A DNA stretch of 64,000 bases from Acinetobacter bouvetii. GTDB lineage: Bacteria; Pseudomonadota; Gammaproteobacteria; Pseudomonadales; Moraxellaceae. This document shows positions 1 through 8,257 of this stretch, in pieces; positions within the stretch are counted from its first letter, which is position 1; each line of letters starts with the position of its first letter. The translations under genes were made by a program, and so were the position numbers. The stretch lies in NCBI RefSeq assembly GCF_902753875.1, contig NZ_CADDTS010000048.1:186001-250000 (forward strand), written 5' to 3'. The notes under the pieces are model-generated. The model did no database searches. It saw only the letters and a program-made list of their open reading frames with translations, and was not told the origin of the DNA.

Positions 1-764
1 TCTAATTCATGGAGTACCTTTAGAATATCCTCAATATTTTGTGGCTTCTTAGCTGATCTAAGAGCAGCGTAAAGAGAATCTTCGATTTTGTTAAGATTTT
101 CCATGTGATTAAAATCACTAATCTCTGTAGGTGTATAATTCTCATCAAGCGTCAATGGTAATGTAAAACGACGAGAATGGTCTCGCAATTTTTCCACTTG
201 GCTCATTTTATACAGTTGCAGCTTCTTTTCATCCACTGATGGATTCAACTTAACTAATCCTTGGCTGAAATAAAATCGAAAATTTTTCTGAAACTCCTTA
301 CTAACCAAAGACTCACCATTTGAAAGGTATTGGTTAGAAGCATCTAATTTAATTGAATTTGCCCCATTGTCAGATGCGTTGGGATTAACTGGCTCAGGAT
401 TCAAGCCAATCATCTCAAAACTCATCTTTTGAATATTGTCCTCAATCTTATTTACATAAGGAATTGCACAAACATCCGAGAATGCTTTCTCAAGTCGCTG
501 AGTCAGAGCAAATCGATCATCTTCAAGATGTTTTATCTGCATTTGTTTTAATAATTTAGTTAATAGCACATCTGTTTCATGATTAGATAACCCTAAGAAC
601 CGCGCTATTTTTTCAGCAGAAAGTGGTGCAATTACCAATAGGCGCAATACCATAGAATCAATAAAATCTAAGGTATCTGTTGTGGTATAGCTAAATGCCA
701 CATTGAATAGTTGTGATGGCAATGTAACATCTACGTCATGATAGCTTCTTAGTGAATTTTCCAT
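1..764 (-). CDS. Unrecognised protein, second gene of putative defence operon (3' end outside window)
   Basis: An open frame runs from ATG at 764 (MENSLRSYHDV) for 254 codons without a stop to the window edge, so the C-terminus is missing. The start lies 3 bases beyond the stop of the large NERD/helicase gene, which indicates one transcript and probable translational coupling. The visible part is hydrophilic and mostly helical, with no signal peptide or membrane segment. Residues about 25-90 alternate short helices (a stretch with LSAEKIARFLGLSNHETDVL) in a way that could be a winged-helix-like fold; this is a guess. I do not recognise the family. Its place next to the helicase suggests a partner protein in the same system. 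Confidence 0.75.
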   Translation of the reverse strand, partial: MENSLRSYHDVDVTLPSQLFNVAFSYTTTDTLDFIDSMVLRLLVIAPLSAEKIARFLGLSNHETDVLLTKLLKQMQIKHLEDDRFALTQRLEKAFSDVCAIPYVNKIEDNIQKMSFEMIGLNPEPVNPNASDNGANSIKLDASNQYLSNGESLVSKEFQKNFRFYFSQGLVKLNPSVDEKKLQLYKMSQVEKLRDHSRRFTLPLTLDENYTPTEISDFNHMENLNKIEDSLYAALRSAKKPQNIEDILKVLHEL

Positions 765-767
765 GAG

Positions 768-3700
768 TTATACCCCTGCCTTTCTATATTTTTTTGATCT
801 ATTTTTATTAATGTGCGGATTGTTTTGTACTATTTTGACAATGGCGCGTTTTGAAATATATCGATATTCTAAAGTCTGATTTTCACGGCACTTGATGTAA
901 TTTAATACGCGTCCTAAAGGTAAGTTACTGTTGACTCCTTGCCACATTTCTGACGCACCAAAGATTACAAGACGATCCATTGCGCGAGATAAAGCCACGT
1001 TCACACGATTTGGTGACTTCAAAAATGCAGGAAACTTAGTTGGATCATTTCGCGTAACTGAGAGAATGATGATCTTATTCTGTTTACCTTGATAACTATC
1101 CACCGTATCAATACGCACAATTGATCTCAATGCATCTGACACTTCACACAAAGAGAAGGCTTTTCTTAACCGGTTTTTTTGCTCAGCATAGGTACAAATT
1201 ACACCAATAGCAGGCTCTTTAAGGGAATCAGGCTCTGGCACTAATTTATTTAACAAGAGTTTGTCTTGGTCAATCCGCTGAAGAAAATCGATAATTTCAT
1301 TAATTTCATGTGGGTTATAAATACTACTACCTTTCTCCATTTTGAAATGCTCAGCATTCCCAGTATCCACCCAAGTAACTGTTGAATTCAATTCTATTAC
1401 GATGTCGGATGCATAGTTATCAGGCACAATCCGCTTTAACTTAATTTCTTTCAGCTCTTCATCACTTAAACCACGAGAATCGACAACTTCAGTTTCAAGT
1501 TTTCCTTCATAAAAACAGTCTGAAACTAATTCGCCGATGCTCGGACTCATTCGGTACTGTGACAAGAGTTCTGAACTAGCCTTTAGTCCATAATGTGAAT
1601 TAAAGATACGGCCAAAGTCGCTTTGTAATTTATCTTCCAAATCATCATCTGATATCTTAAGTTGCTTAGCTAAAGCCTTTATATGATCGCTCGAATATAG
1701 TGGAGGAAGTTGGTCTTGATCCCCAACTAATAAAATACGTGCACCTGACTGCATTGCAATTGCCAATTCTGAAGCGATTGAACGTGCTGCTTCATCAATA
1801 ATCACCCAATCAAATACGTGATTGGCGATTCCAATACTTTGTTGGCCAACACCAACGCATGTGCCACAGACTAATTGCCTTGTTTTGACCAGAAAACTTT
1901 CATAATTAGCATTTTGGCTTTCAATTAATGGTTCATAATCTAGGGCAATATTGATCAAGGCTTTCGCTTTAAGTCCTTCCTCATTAGATACCCCGTAGTA
2001 TTGATTAAGTGCTGCGAACGTAATCATGTCGATCTTATTTAACTGGTTTAATACTGTTATCTCTTTATCATTGATACAGTCTTCCAGTTGATCCCAAAAG
2101 TCTTGATTTCCGTCAAACATGCTCTTCAGCTTATGCATTGCTGATTTGAAAGCCTGGGTATACTCTTCTAATGAGAAACTAAACTTTTGATCAAGATCAT
2201 CTTGGTCGATTGACTGATACGCAGATTTAAGACTATTTAAAATAGTGACTCTGATTTCATAAAGATCGCTCAAGTATTCAGCTTCAAGTGATAAATCTTT
2301 TGCAAGCTCAAGCACTCTTTCTTTAATATTAGACTTAAACAGCTCTATCTGGCTCGTAATAATTGAGCCTGTATAGACATCTTTTAATTCAGGAGACACA
2401 GCACTCTCTTTATTGCTTATTCGAGCAATACTTAATGGTGTGTCATACTCTGTGCATAGCTGACGTATACGCTCAACACTTGTATTTACAGCTTCGTGCG
2501 ACTGACTAACAATTAAGATGTTAGATACATTTTGTTTATCATAGAGATAGTGAGCCAGTATAGAGATAAATTCAGTTTTGCCGGTTCCTGGTGGTCCCTT
2601 TAATAGTGATACAGGTCCATACTTAAGCACATTACGGAACGCTTTACGTTGTAATGGATTGAGGGCTTTAACCAATTCCCCATTTTTGTATTTGTTATAG
2701 TGATCTAGATCTTCATCAGGCACTTCAATCTCATAATCTTTTGCTTCAATCACTAATGATGGTTCAAAGTAATCTACGAGATTTTCAATGACAGCCTTAT
2801 TACTCAGAATATTTGTCAGAGCATCTGCACGTTTCCGATTAGATGACTTATCTGCCTTGCTTTGTAGAAACAGTGTTGCTTCTTCAGGAACTTCATTTGT
2901 TTTTTTACAAAAATCGATCCACAATTCTCCGACTTTTGATTGCGCAATATTCACCGTACCTATGCAGAAAGTGTAATCACCTCCCGCCCCAGTTTCTTTA
3001 GTGCACATTACATCGACTTTATCGGTCTTTGAAAATTTAGCTGAAACATCTTCTGCAGAGTCATAGTATGCAATAGCACTCTTTGAATCTTTAAAATGTT
3101 TGCTCGAAACTATCTTTAACGGCTCAGACAGAGTGATTGTAGGATGTGCATGACGCTCAGTCGCCATGACTTTTTTCCACAACTCTTTCGTTTCAATATC
3201 AATTAAGTGGCTATGTGTAGGCAGATGACTCATTGGCTGTGCCATAAGCTCATCAGTAGCTATAACATCGCCTATCTCTTCTTGTAATGCTTTTTGTTCA
3301 CGCAGAGCCCGTAATGTTTCCTCTTTCTCTTGAGTCCTTTTGAGCTGTGCTTGCTTAAACTGTTCAATAGCATCCTTAAAGTTTTGATCTTTTGCTAAGA
3401 AGTCATTTAACTCTACAATGTTGTCACGCTTACTCATCCCAGATATCGGGTGGACTTCAATGCTAACATCAATAGTCAGATCTGCATCCCTACTAGCCTT
3501 CCACCACAGGTCTTGTTTTTTGACAAAATCAAGGAAACTTAATTGATTTTCATGGGGCTTATAAAACCCTTTTAACATGCCATTGATTCCGCTAAGTGTA
3601 AATCGAAAATCCCCCTCACTTGCTGCCTCAAGTTGGATATAAACTTTGCCGTTTTCGGGATAAATCGTAAAGGGCGTCTCAACCTTACTTGTATAAATAC

Positions 3701-5954
3701 TAATCTGAGGAGCTTCTTTTACAATAGCACCCTTACATTCAAATGCCTCTATAAAGCGAGAATTATCAATATAGCGTACACTTGGATCTTCCATTCCTTC
3801 TATGCTCAAGGCTGTATTTAGCCAGGATAAAGTAGGATCCATTGAAGCCACATCATCCACAGCCAAGTCTATATCGTATAGATCTGCGATTAATTTCAAT
3901 GCAGTAAAGTTGTCACACTGAATGACTGTTGGATCTTCAATATCAGATGGGAAATAAGCATTAGAAGAATCAGGTTGTGGTACTTCAGGATGGAAGCAAT
4001 CATTAAAACTAACTTTCAAGTTTGTTTTATCTACTAGAATCTTTTCATCATCCAAGTTTCCATGTTGAAAGCCATGCTCATGAAATTTTTTCAGAGAATG
4101 CAATAACTGAAGTGAAAGTTCATTTTTTTCATCCTCAGTTAAGCCCTCAATAACCGTTGACCAAGCTTCACCCTTTACCATTTCAGTTACTAGATACACA
4201 CATGCTGTGCTAGTTGATAAACCAAAATCAATAATCTTAGGAAGGTATGGCAAATTGAGAGCCTGCGTCATTTTAAGTTCTTCAAAGAATCGCTTAAAAC
4301 AACTCTTTTGATAAGTTGTCATTGCAGATGCAACTTTACCCATCCATGTTTTGACTAACATGTTGCCTGATGCATAGAGTGTAAAATTTTGGTTAGCATC
4401 AATAGGCGCGCCAAATATCGGGTAACTGATATAGGTATTTGTCTGATTTAAATATGGATTCAGTACATCTGCATCAAGTTCATAACTAACTTGTTCAGCA
4501 GGTTTTTGAGCTAAGAAATCTTGGAATACTGCACATGCATTATCATATTTCCCTGTCAAAGCTCGTGTTAAAATACGCTCTAACCAGTGGTTCTGATCTC
4601 GCTCCTCAAGACTAAATTTTTTCAATGAACGTGGGCTCAGTCGAGCATTCTTCCAAATATGAAGGATTAACTGCCCTAACCAATACACATCCTTTTGTGC
4701 AGCTGTCAGCGCAAGATTCGGAAGATGAGCTGTTGTATTCAAAAATGGGAGTTCGTTAGCCAGTTCAGGGTCAATTTTCGAGGGCTGTATTTGATCATTT
4801 GCTGCCGAAAAATTGGATAGCAATATCTCCTTTTTATAAGAGATCCACACACTATGATCACCCACATCACCATGAGTAATTCCCATTTGATGTAGGTGAT
4901 TAAATTTACCAAGCAAAATCTGGAATAAATCCAATTTCTCAGATTCAGACATTTTCTCAGCATAAGCGCCGATGAATTCGTTGACTCGATAGCTGTTCTC
5001 AGGCAACTCATACAACTCATTATATTTTGATGTCATGTCATCAAGACTTGGGTTTGTAATCGGGTGCAAACAACTTTGATAAAGATCAGGCTTTTCTGTT
5101 TTAATTTTTTGGAAAACCCGGCGCTCATTGCAGATCAAGTTGAATCGATGTTGAGGCTGACTCATTCTTGAGTTACTCAACTTGAATTCATTAAAATCCC
5201 AACAACGCATTAAAGATTTTTCACCAACGATGGTCAATGAATGCGCTTTATACTCGCTATAAATCTTTTTAGGATGCGGTAAGATCAAGTCACCTCGTTC
5301 ATGATTATTAATAATCAAAGAGCGTGGTTGAATTTGGTCAGGCGCAAAAATTTCATCAATAATGGCGTGATATTCTTTTTTAATATCATATATGCGACCA
5401 TCACGTTCCAGATGCTTGCGGAACATATTATTAAAATTCTTCTGTTGAGCTAATTGTATAAACTCATCTATCGAAAGAATGTGCTCTAAATCTTCTGGAG
5501 GCAGGCGCGAATAATCTGCTTTACCACACATGACAACAAAGTGAGAAACACTTTGGTAATGAAATGTAATGCCCTTAGCTTTCTTTTCTGAAACTTTATC
5601 CTTTAGTTTATTAACTATAATTTGCATTTTTTTTACATTTTTAGCTACAGGGCATGAATCTTGCTCTTTATTACCTACGTACCATTTTCCTGCAACTTTT
5701 GTAATTTCCTTACCGTTCCAGTCTTTGAATTCAATGACCAAAATGTTTGCATGAGTAATAATTAGGAGATCATATTCAAATTTCTCAGAACTACCTTTCG
5801 CTACTGCTTTTTTTCCATTTTTATGCATAAATTCAAAACCAGCATATGCTCGCCAGTTTTTAGTTTTTTCGCCACGATCAAAGACCTTTTTAATCTTATC
5901 AATTGCTTTGAGTTCGTGCTCGTATATACCTGTCTCTGGATATGTAACTTTCAT
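768..5954 (-). CDS. NERD nuclease-like / tandem kinase-like / UPF1-DNA2-type SF1 helicase fusion protein
   Basis: A 1728-residue protein counted from ATG at 5954 (MKVTYPETG); the frame can be extended to a TTG at 6002, but the ATG begins just before the NERD domain. Domains in order: NERD-like region about 10-125 (LLIITHANILVIEFKDWNGK); kinase-like region 1 about 230-450 with HGDVGDHS and an NFS in place of DFG; kinase-like region 2 about 500-720 with HGNLDDEK and FND in place of DFG; a charged linker; helicase core from about 1080 with Walker A GPPGTGKT near 1120, Walker B IIDEAA near 1386, GDQDQLPP, QYRMSP near 1466, VDSYQGKQ near 1617 and RVNVALSRA near 1650. The helicase motifs place it in the COG1112 (UPF1/DNA2) group. 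Kinase plus COG1112 helicase is the architecture known from Mokosh phage defence; NERD is also found in PglW-type proteins. Both kinase-like domains lack catalytic residues. A defence role is inference. Confidence 0.85.
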   Translation of the reverse strand: MKVTYPETGIYEHELKAIDKIKKVFDRGEKTKNWRAYAGFEFMHKNGKKAVAKGSSEKFEYDLLIITHANILVIEFKDWNGKEITKVAGKWYVGNKEQDSCPVAKNVKKMQIIVNKLKDKVSEKKAKGITFHYQSVSHFVVMCGKADYSRLPPEDLEHILSIDEFIQLAQQKNFNNMFRKHLERDGRIYDIKKEYHAIIDEIFAPDQIQPRSLIINNHERGDLILPHPKKIYSEYKAHSLTIVGEKSLMRCWDFNEFKLSNSRMSQPQHRFNLICNERRVFQKIKTEKPDLYQSCLHPITNPSLDDMTSKYNELYELPENSYRVNEFIGAYAEKMSESEKLDLFQILLGKFNHLHQMGITHGDVGDHSVWISYKKEILLSNFSAANDQIQPSKIDPELANELPFLNTTAHLPNLALTAAQKDVYWLGQLILHIWKNARLSPRSLKKFSLEERDQNHWLERILTRALTGKYDNACAVFQDFLAQKPAEQVSYELDADVLNPYLNQTNTYISYPIFGAPIDANQNFTLYASGNMLVKTWMGKVASAMTTYQKSCFKRFFEELKMTQALNLPYLPKIIDFGLSTSTACVYLVTEMVKGEAWSTVIEGLTEDEKNELSLQLLHSLKKFHEHGFQHGNLDDEKILVDKTNLKVSFNDCFHPEVPQPDSSNAYFPSDIEDPTVIQCDNFTALKLIADLYDIDLAVDDVASMDPTLSWLNTALSIEGMEDPSVRYIDNSRFIEAFECKGAIVKEAPQISIYTSKVETPFTIYPENGKVYIQLEAASEGDFRFTLSGINGMLKGFYKPHENQLSFLDFVKKQDLWWKASRDADLTIDVSIEVHPISGMSKRDNIVELNDFLAKDQNFKDAIEQFKQAQLKRTQEKEETLRALREQKALQEEIGDVIATDELMAQPMSHLPTHSHLIDIETKELWKKVMATERHAHPTITLSEPLKIVSSKHFKDSKSAIAYYDSAEDVSAKFSKTDKVDVMCTKETGAGGDYTFCIGTVNIAQSKVGELWIDFCKKTNEVPEEATLFLQSKADKSSNRKRADALTNILSNKAVIENLVDYFEPSLVIEAKDYEIEVPDEDLDHYNKYKNGELVKALNPLQRKAFRNVLKYGPVSLLKGPPGTGKTEFISILAHYLYDKQNVSNILIVSQSHEAVNTSVERIRQLCTEYDTPLSIARISNKESAVSPELKDVYTGSIITSQIELFKSNIKERVLELAKDLSLEAEYLSDLYEIRVTILNSLKSAYQSIDQDDLDQKFSFSLEEYTQAFKSAMHKLKSMFDGNQDFWDQLEDCINDKEITVLNQLNKIDMITFAALNQYYGVSNEEGLKAKALINIALDYEPLIESQNANYESFLVKTRQLVCGTCVGVGQQSIGIANHVFDWVIIDEAARSIASELAIAMQSGARILLVGDQDQLPPLYSSDHIKALAKQLKISDDDLEDKLQSDFGRIFNSHYGLKASSELLSQYRMSPSIGELVSDCFYEGKLETEVVDSRGLSDEELKEIKLKRIVPDNYASDIVIELNSTVTWVDTGNAEHFKMEKGSSIYNPHEINEIIDFLQRIDQDKLLLNKLVPEPDSLKEPAIGVICTYAEQKNRLRKAFSLCEVSDALRSIVRIDTVDSYQGKQNKIIILSVTRNDPTKFPAFLKSPNRVNVALSRAMDRLVIFGASEMWQGVNSNLPLGRVLNYIKCRENQTLEYRYISKRAIVKIVQNNPHINKNRSKKYRKAGV

Positions 5955-6579
5955 ATTAAAAGATTCTTTATTTAAAATGTCTTGCTTTTGCACATACAAC
6001 AAATAAGCGTCAAAAATGATGCTAAATTTTTATTAACATAAAGTAATGCTATATGTACGGTGTCTTTTAGAAAAAATACTTAGCGTAAGAATTTAGTTTT
6101 TTCAGGTTGATGGTTAGTTTGGCCAAATAAGCCCTCCGAAGGTTTTTTATATTCAGTTTAGGATTGTATTTAAAATAAAGTCTGCCAAATATTTTGGTGT
6201 AAAACCTGAGTCTTCTAGCACGATCATCATTTAGATGATCTAACTCAATCATTCGTTTAAGCAAAACGTATTTCACTTAACGGTTCATAATGTGACTTAT
6301 ATTACATTTAATTTTTGAGTATTCAAAATTATTTTATTGAATTATAAGAAAAAAACTTAAGGAATTCCTTAAAATTTGATGACAATGGTCATATCTCTAA
6401 TCACTAAAAAGACCAAAAATAGATATCTACCCATATCTCTCGGACAAATTAACTCTATTTTATAAAAGTATCAATAAATTCATTAGGTTCATGAACCAAA
6501 AATTTATAATTATTTTTTTATTTATATAAGTTATTGAAAATAATAAATAAAATTAATAAAAGTTTTATTAACTAGACTT
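5955..6579. other. AT-rich intergenic region upstream of the NERD/helicase gene
   Basis: About 620 bases of very AT-rich DNA separate the large accessory gene from the tandem elements. Apart from a doubtful 69-codon minus-strand frame (6067-6276) I see no gene. The promoter of the helicase gene should lie close to 5955-6060, but no clear -35/-10 pair stands out. Confidence 0.5.
6067..6276 (-). CDS. Doubtful small basic ORF (69 codons)
   Basis: The frame begins with GTG at 6276; an internal ATG at 6252 (MIELDHLNDD) is the likelier start. The product is rich in Lys, Arg, Leu and Tyr and has no motif I recognise. It lies just upstream of the NERD/helicase gene on the same strand, so it could be a small regulator of that unit, but no convincing ribosome binding site is visible and the AT-rich composition makes a chance frame plausible. 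Confidence 0.25.
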   Translation of the reverse strand: MKYVLLKRMIELDHLNDDRARRLRFYTKIFGRLYFKYNPKLNIKNLRRAYLAKLTINLKKLNSYAKYFF

Positions 6580-6714
6580 CAGGTGAACATAAGTTAAATT
6601 CCAAGACTGTGGCCTACACAGTGCTACTGGTGCCACAGCTCAGCAACATGAATCTGCACAATTATATTCATGTTGCTGAGTATCCTAAGTAACATAATAT
6701 ACGTTATGCCGAAA
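6580..6714. repeat. Hairpin 1: dif-like XerCD site at its right arm (attachment-site-like)
   Basis: The centre is a perfect 15-bp inverted repeat (6639-6653 and 6666-6680, 12-base loop). The right arm, read on the minus strand, is a 28-bp dif-like site (6714-6687): XerC arm TTTCGGCATAA, centre CGTATA, XerD arm TTATGTTACTT. The left arm keeps only a degenerate CATAAGTTAAAT at 6588-6599. The flank (TCCAAGACTG..CCTACA) matches that of hairpin 2. The stop codon of the adjacent 52-residue gene lies inside the XerC arm. Two dif-like sites in inverted orientation forming a forked hairpin is the known design of CTX-phage attP. Confidence 0.65.
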
Positions 6715-6862
6715 TCCGTGAGCGATAAATTACAAGGCTAACCAGACAAATTGCAAACACCGTAAAAACAATACCTTGAACAGTGTTCAATTGAGAATCA
6801 GAAAGCCCTGAAAGAAGACTGCATAAATACTCATTTGCTGAACAGAATGTTTTAACTTCCAT
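6704..6862 (-). CDS. Small single-pass membrane protein, variable end gene of tandem element copy 1
   Basis: A 52-residue frame from ATG at 6862 to a TAA that lies inside the dif-like XerC arm. Residues 1-30 are polar with two Cys (MEVKTFCSANEYLCS), residues about 31-46 are a hydrophobic helix (IVFTVFAICLVSLVIY) and the C-terminus is basic (RSRISA). Acidic/amphipathic N-terminus, one membrane helix and a short basic tail is the topology of filamentous-phage coat proteins; that is analogy only, as I see no family match. It follows the 70-residue gene by 27 bases on the same strand. The second tandem copy carries a wholly different small membrane protein at this position. Confidence 0.55.
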   Translation of the reverse strand: MEVKTFCSANEYLCSLLSGLSDSQLNTVQGIVFTVFAICLVSLVIYRSRISA

Positions 6863-6889
6863 CTTTAAATGCCCTATTTTGATTCAAAT

Positions 6890-7102
6890 TTAGTCAATCG
6901 TAACCCGCATGTTATAAATGGGGGTGGAAAAATCAGTCAGGAGACAAGACTCAGGACTGTAGAATTGTGGATTTGGGGTACTTTCCCCCGTGTTTTTACG
7001 GGTAATGATGCTTTTTTGTACAGTGTTCTTTGGAGTTGATTCAGCACGAGTTTCTGTTGAACCCTGACCTTTTTTATAAGTCTTAATCAATTTATTAGAC
7101 AT
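6890..7102 (-). CDS. Small basic, probably disordered protein (tandem element copy 1)
   Basis: A 70-residue product from ATG at 7102 (MSNKLIKTYKKGQGSTE). The first 45 residues are rich in Lys, Ser, Thr and Asn and look unstructured; the tail (YNMRVTID) is more ordered. Not recognised. It follows the 35-residue gene by 6 bases in the same minus-strand run. Compared with the second copy (8258-8470) it differs at three residues (Ala/Val 19, Ile/Ser 32, Pro/Gln 43), whereas the genes upstream are identical. Confidence 0.55.
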   Translation of the reverse strand: MSNKLIKTYKKGQGSTETRAESTPKNTVQKSIITRKNTGESTPNPQFYSPESCLLTDFSTPIYNMRVTID

Positions 7103-7108
7103 ATTGAA

Positions 7109-7216
7109 TCACCCCAAACAACGAGTTAAATGAAATGAAAGAAGGCTTTTATGCATCAAGGAATAACAACGAGGACATTCAGCAATGTCCATTTGATGAA
7201 CTGCATTAATTTTCAT
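7109..7216 (-). CDS. 35-residue Cys-rich protein, putative zinc-binding (tandem element copy 1)
   Basis: Reading from ATG at 7216 gives MKINAVHQMD..., stopping at TGA 7111-7109. Its ATG overlaps the TAA of the upstream gene (TAATG), which indicates translational coupling. The pattern CPRC, then His and a final TRC, 16-20 residues later, is that of a minimal zinc-ribbon or zinc-knuckle. The same frame is conserved in the second copy (8477-8584). No family is recognised; the support is the overlap, the Cys/His spacing and conservation. Confidence 0.5.
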   Translation of the reverse strand: MKINAVHQMDIAECPRCYSLMHKSLLSFHLTRCLG

Positions 7217-7473
7217 TAGCAATCCCCCATTTCTTCTTTTAATTCAGCGTTTGTTTTTTTGTAGATATCTGCATGGGCATCAATGAATGAATAGTCATAT
7301 GCCATTTCACTTGCCACCAATGCCAAATGTTCTAAACACTGCTCTGTAGAGAAAGCAGGTACAAAGTTCTCTAAAGCACATTGACCGTGTTGAGACACCA
7401 GCTCTGCTACCCGATTAAAGGCAGCCTGAGTAAAGTCTTGTGTATCTTTGTAAGTTAGAATTGGCATATTCAT
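7216..7473 (-). CDS. Small acidic protein of unknown function (tandem element copy 1)
   Basis: An 85-residue product from ATG at 7473 (MNMPILTYKD); a second ATG two codons later (7467) is an alternative. The frame extends upstream to 7542, but that part runs through the operator repeats and is unlikely to be translated. It is largely helical (TQAAFNRVAELVSQHG; STEQCLEHLALVASEMAYDY) with an acidic end. Not recognised. First gene of a four-gene minus-strand run, divergent from the ribbon-helix-helix-like gene at 7598. Confidence 0.6.
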   Translation of the reverse strand: MNMPILTYKDTQDFTQAAFNRVAELVSQHGQCALENFVPAFSTEQCLEHLALVASEMAYDYSFIDAHADIYKKTNAELKEEMGDC

Positions 7474-7545
7474 ACATGTATACAAATCACATTTGGAGAA
7501 ATATAGAACAAGTATACATGTATATGCAACACATGTATACAAATT
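7471..7545. promoter_or_regulatory. Divergent control region with three ATGTATAC-type operator repeats (copy 1)
   Basis: Three related motifs lie between the divergent genes: TACATGTATACA at 7473-7484, the near-palindrome GTATACATGTATAT at 7512-7525 and ACACATGTATAC at 7529-7540, followed by TTTGTATATTTGTAT. Repeated short palindromes beside a gene for a ribbon-helix-helix-like protein are typical of autoregulation by that protein; this link is inference. The leftmost repeat touches the start codon of the minus-strand gene. Confidence 0.5.
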
Positions 7546-7597
7546 TATTTGTATATTTGTATTCCTCGAGACATTTTATTTTTGGAAACTTGCAGAA

Positions 7598-7786
7598 ATG
7601 GCAAAAACAGTTAGGTTAAGCGATGAGGAACAAGAGCTGATTAGGAAGAAAGCTGTTGAACTAAATAAGAAATTAATGGAAAAAAACAAACAACCATTAA
7701 GAGACAGCGAAGTAGTTCATGCAGTTCTTGAACTGTCACTAAATAGGCTTACTGTAGGAAACTCAGGAAACCTTATTCTAGAATAA
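7598..7786 (+). CDS. Ribbon-helix-helix-like DNA-binding protein (tandem element copy 1)
   Basis: 62 residues from ATG at 7598 (MAKTVRLSDEEQELIRKKAV), preceded by TTGGAAA about 9 bases upstream. The pattern, a short beta-like KTVRLS followed by two charged helices with a conserved-looking LRDSEVVHAVLELSL, is that of Arc/MetJ/CopG-type repressors. The 35 codons upstream in the same frame pass through the operators and are probably not translated. It is followed by a hairpin with a T run (AAAGGGAGT..ACTCCCTTT near 7791-7814), a likely terminator. Probably represses itself and the divergent run. Confidence 0.55.
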   Translation: MAKTVRLSDEEQELIRKKAVELNKKLMEKNKQPLRDSEVVHAVLELSLNRLTVGNSGNLILE

Positions 7787-7828
7787 AAAAAAGGGAGTTA
7801 AATACTCCCTTTCTTTTTGCTCTGACGA

Positions 7829-7981
7829 ATGTCGCATAACGTAACTATTATGTTAAATAAGATATCCAAGATTGCGCCCTACATAACTCAGCCGTTGGCG
7901 CAACTTCACTGGAGAGATTCACCACCATATTAATCTCTCCAGTGAAGTATCCTAATGAACATAATATACGTTATGCCGAAA
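7829..7981. repeat. Hairpin 2: paired inverted dif-like XerCD sites
   Basis: Left arm, plus strand: XerC arm ATGTCGCATAA (7829-7839), an 8-base centre (7840-7847) and XerD arm TTATGTTAAAT (7848-7858), the last identical to the Escherichia coli dif XerD arm. Right arm, minus strand: XerC TTTCGGCATAA (7981-7971), 6-base centre CGTATA, XerD TTATGTTCATT (7964-7954). Between them a perfect 16-bp inverted repeat (7904-7919 and 7932-7947, 12-base loop). The arms pair, with two extra bases on the left, giving a forked hairpin like single-stranded CTX attP. No recombinase gene is nearby, so the host XerC/XerD would act. Confidence 0.7.
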
Positions 7982-8013
7982 TCCGTGAGCTTTGGACGTT
8001 TGTGTTTTTATTG

Positions 8014-8037
8014 TGGACGTTAATTTATAAACGTCCA
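8014..8037. repeat. Short hairpin at start of element copy 2
   Basis: TGGACGTT (8014-8021) and AACGTCCA (8030-8037) are perfect inverted arms with an 8-base loop; a third GGACGTTT occurs at 7993. It lies downstream of the 50-residue membrane protein gene on the minus strand and may be its terminator, although no strong T run follows. Confidence 0.4.
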
Positions 8038-8078
8038 AACTGATTTCTGCAGCAACAACCTACCGAATCACAAAGCAA

Positions 8079-8231
8079 CTAACTGTAGTCCATATAAAAA
8101 ATAAACATCTGAAAAATCATAATTAGAAAGAAAAATGGAAGCCAAAAATACAAAAATACTTTTCTAGTGTAATAAAGATGCACATGAGCACCATGATCAC
8201 GAAGCCTAAATCTAATACGTTCACAAATCAT
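8079..8231 (-). CDS. Small membrane protein, variable end gene of tandem element copy 2
   Basis: A 50-residue frame from ATG at 8231 (MICERIRFRLRDHG) to TAG at 8081-8079. A basic N-terminal third is followed by a long aromatic hydrophobic stretch (VFLYFWLPFFFLIMIFQMFI, residues about 25-45) and a short acidic tail. It occupies the position of the 52-residue membrane protein of copy 1, with the same 26-27-base spacing to the upstream gene, but shares no sequence with it and probably has the opposite charge bias. Not recognised. Confidence 0.5.
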   Translation of the reverse strand: MICERIRFRLRDHGAHVHLYYTRKVFLYFWLPFFFLIMIFQMFIFYMDYS

Positions 8232-8257
8232 TGAAAAACACCTATTTTGATTCAAAT

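Larger units (their letters stand above)
6873..7915. repeat. Direct repeat copy 1 (about 1043 bp, paired with 8241-9283)
   Basis: The segment recurs at an exact offset of 1368 bases. The two copies are almost identical across the divergent gene pair and the promoter region; differences cluster in the 70-residue gene near the left end and in the hairpin flank after about 7867. Left of 6873 the copies share nothing until the dif-like site. The unit measured between equivalent points of hairpins 1 and 2 is 1267 bases. Confidence 0.9.
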
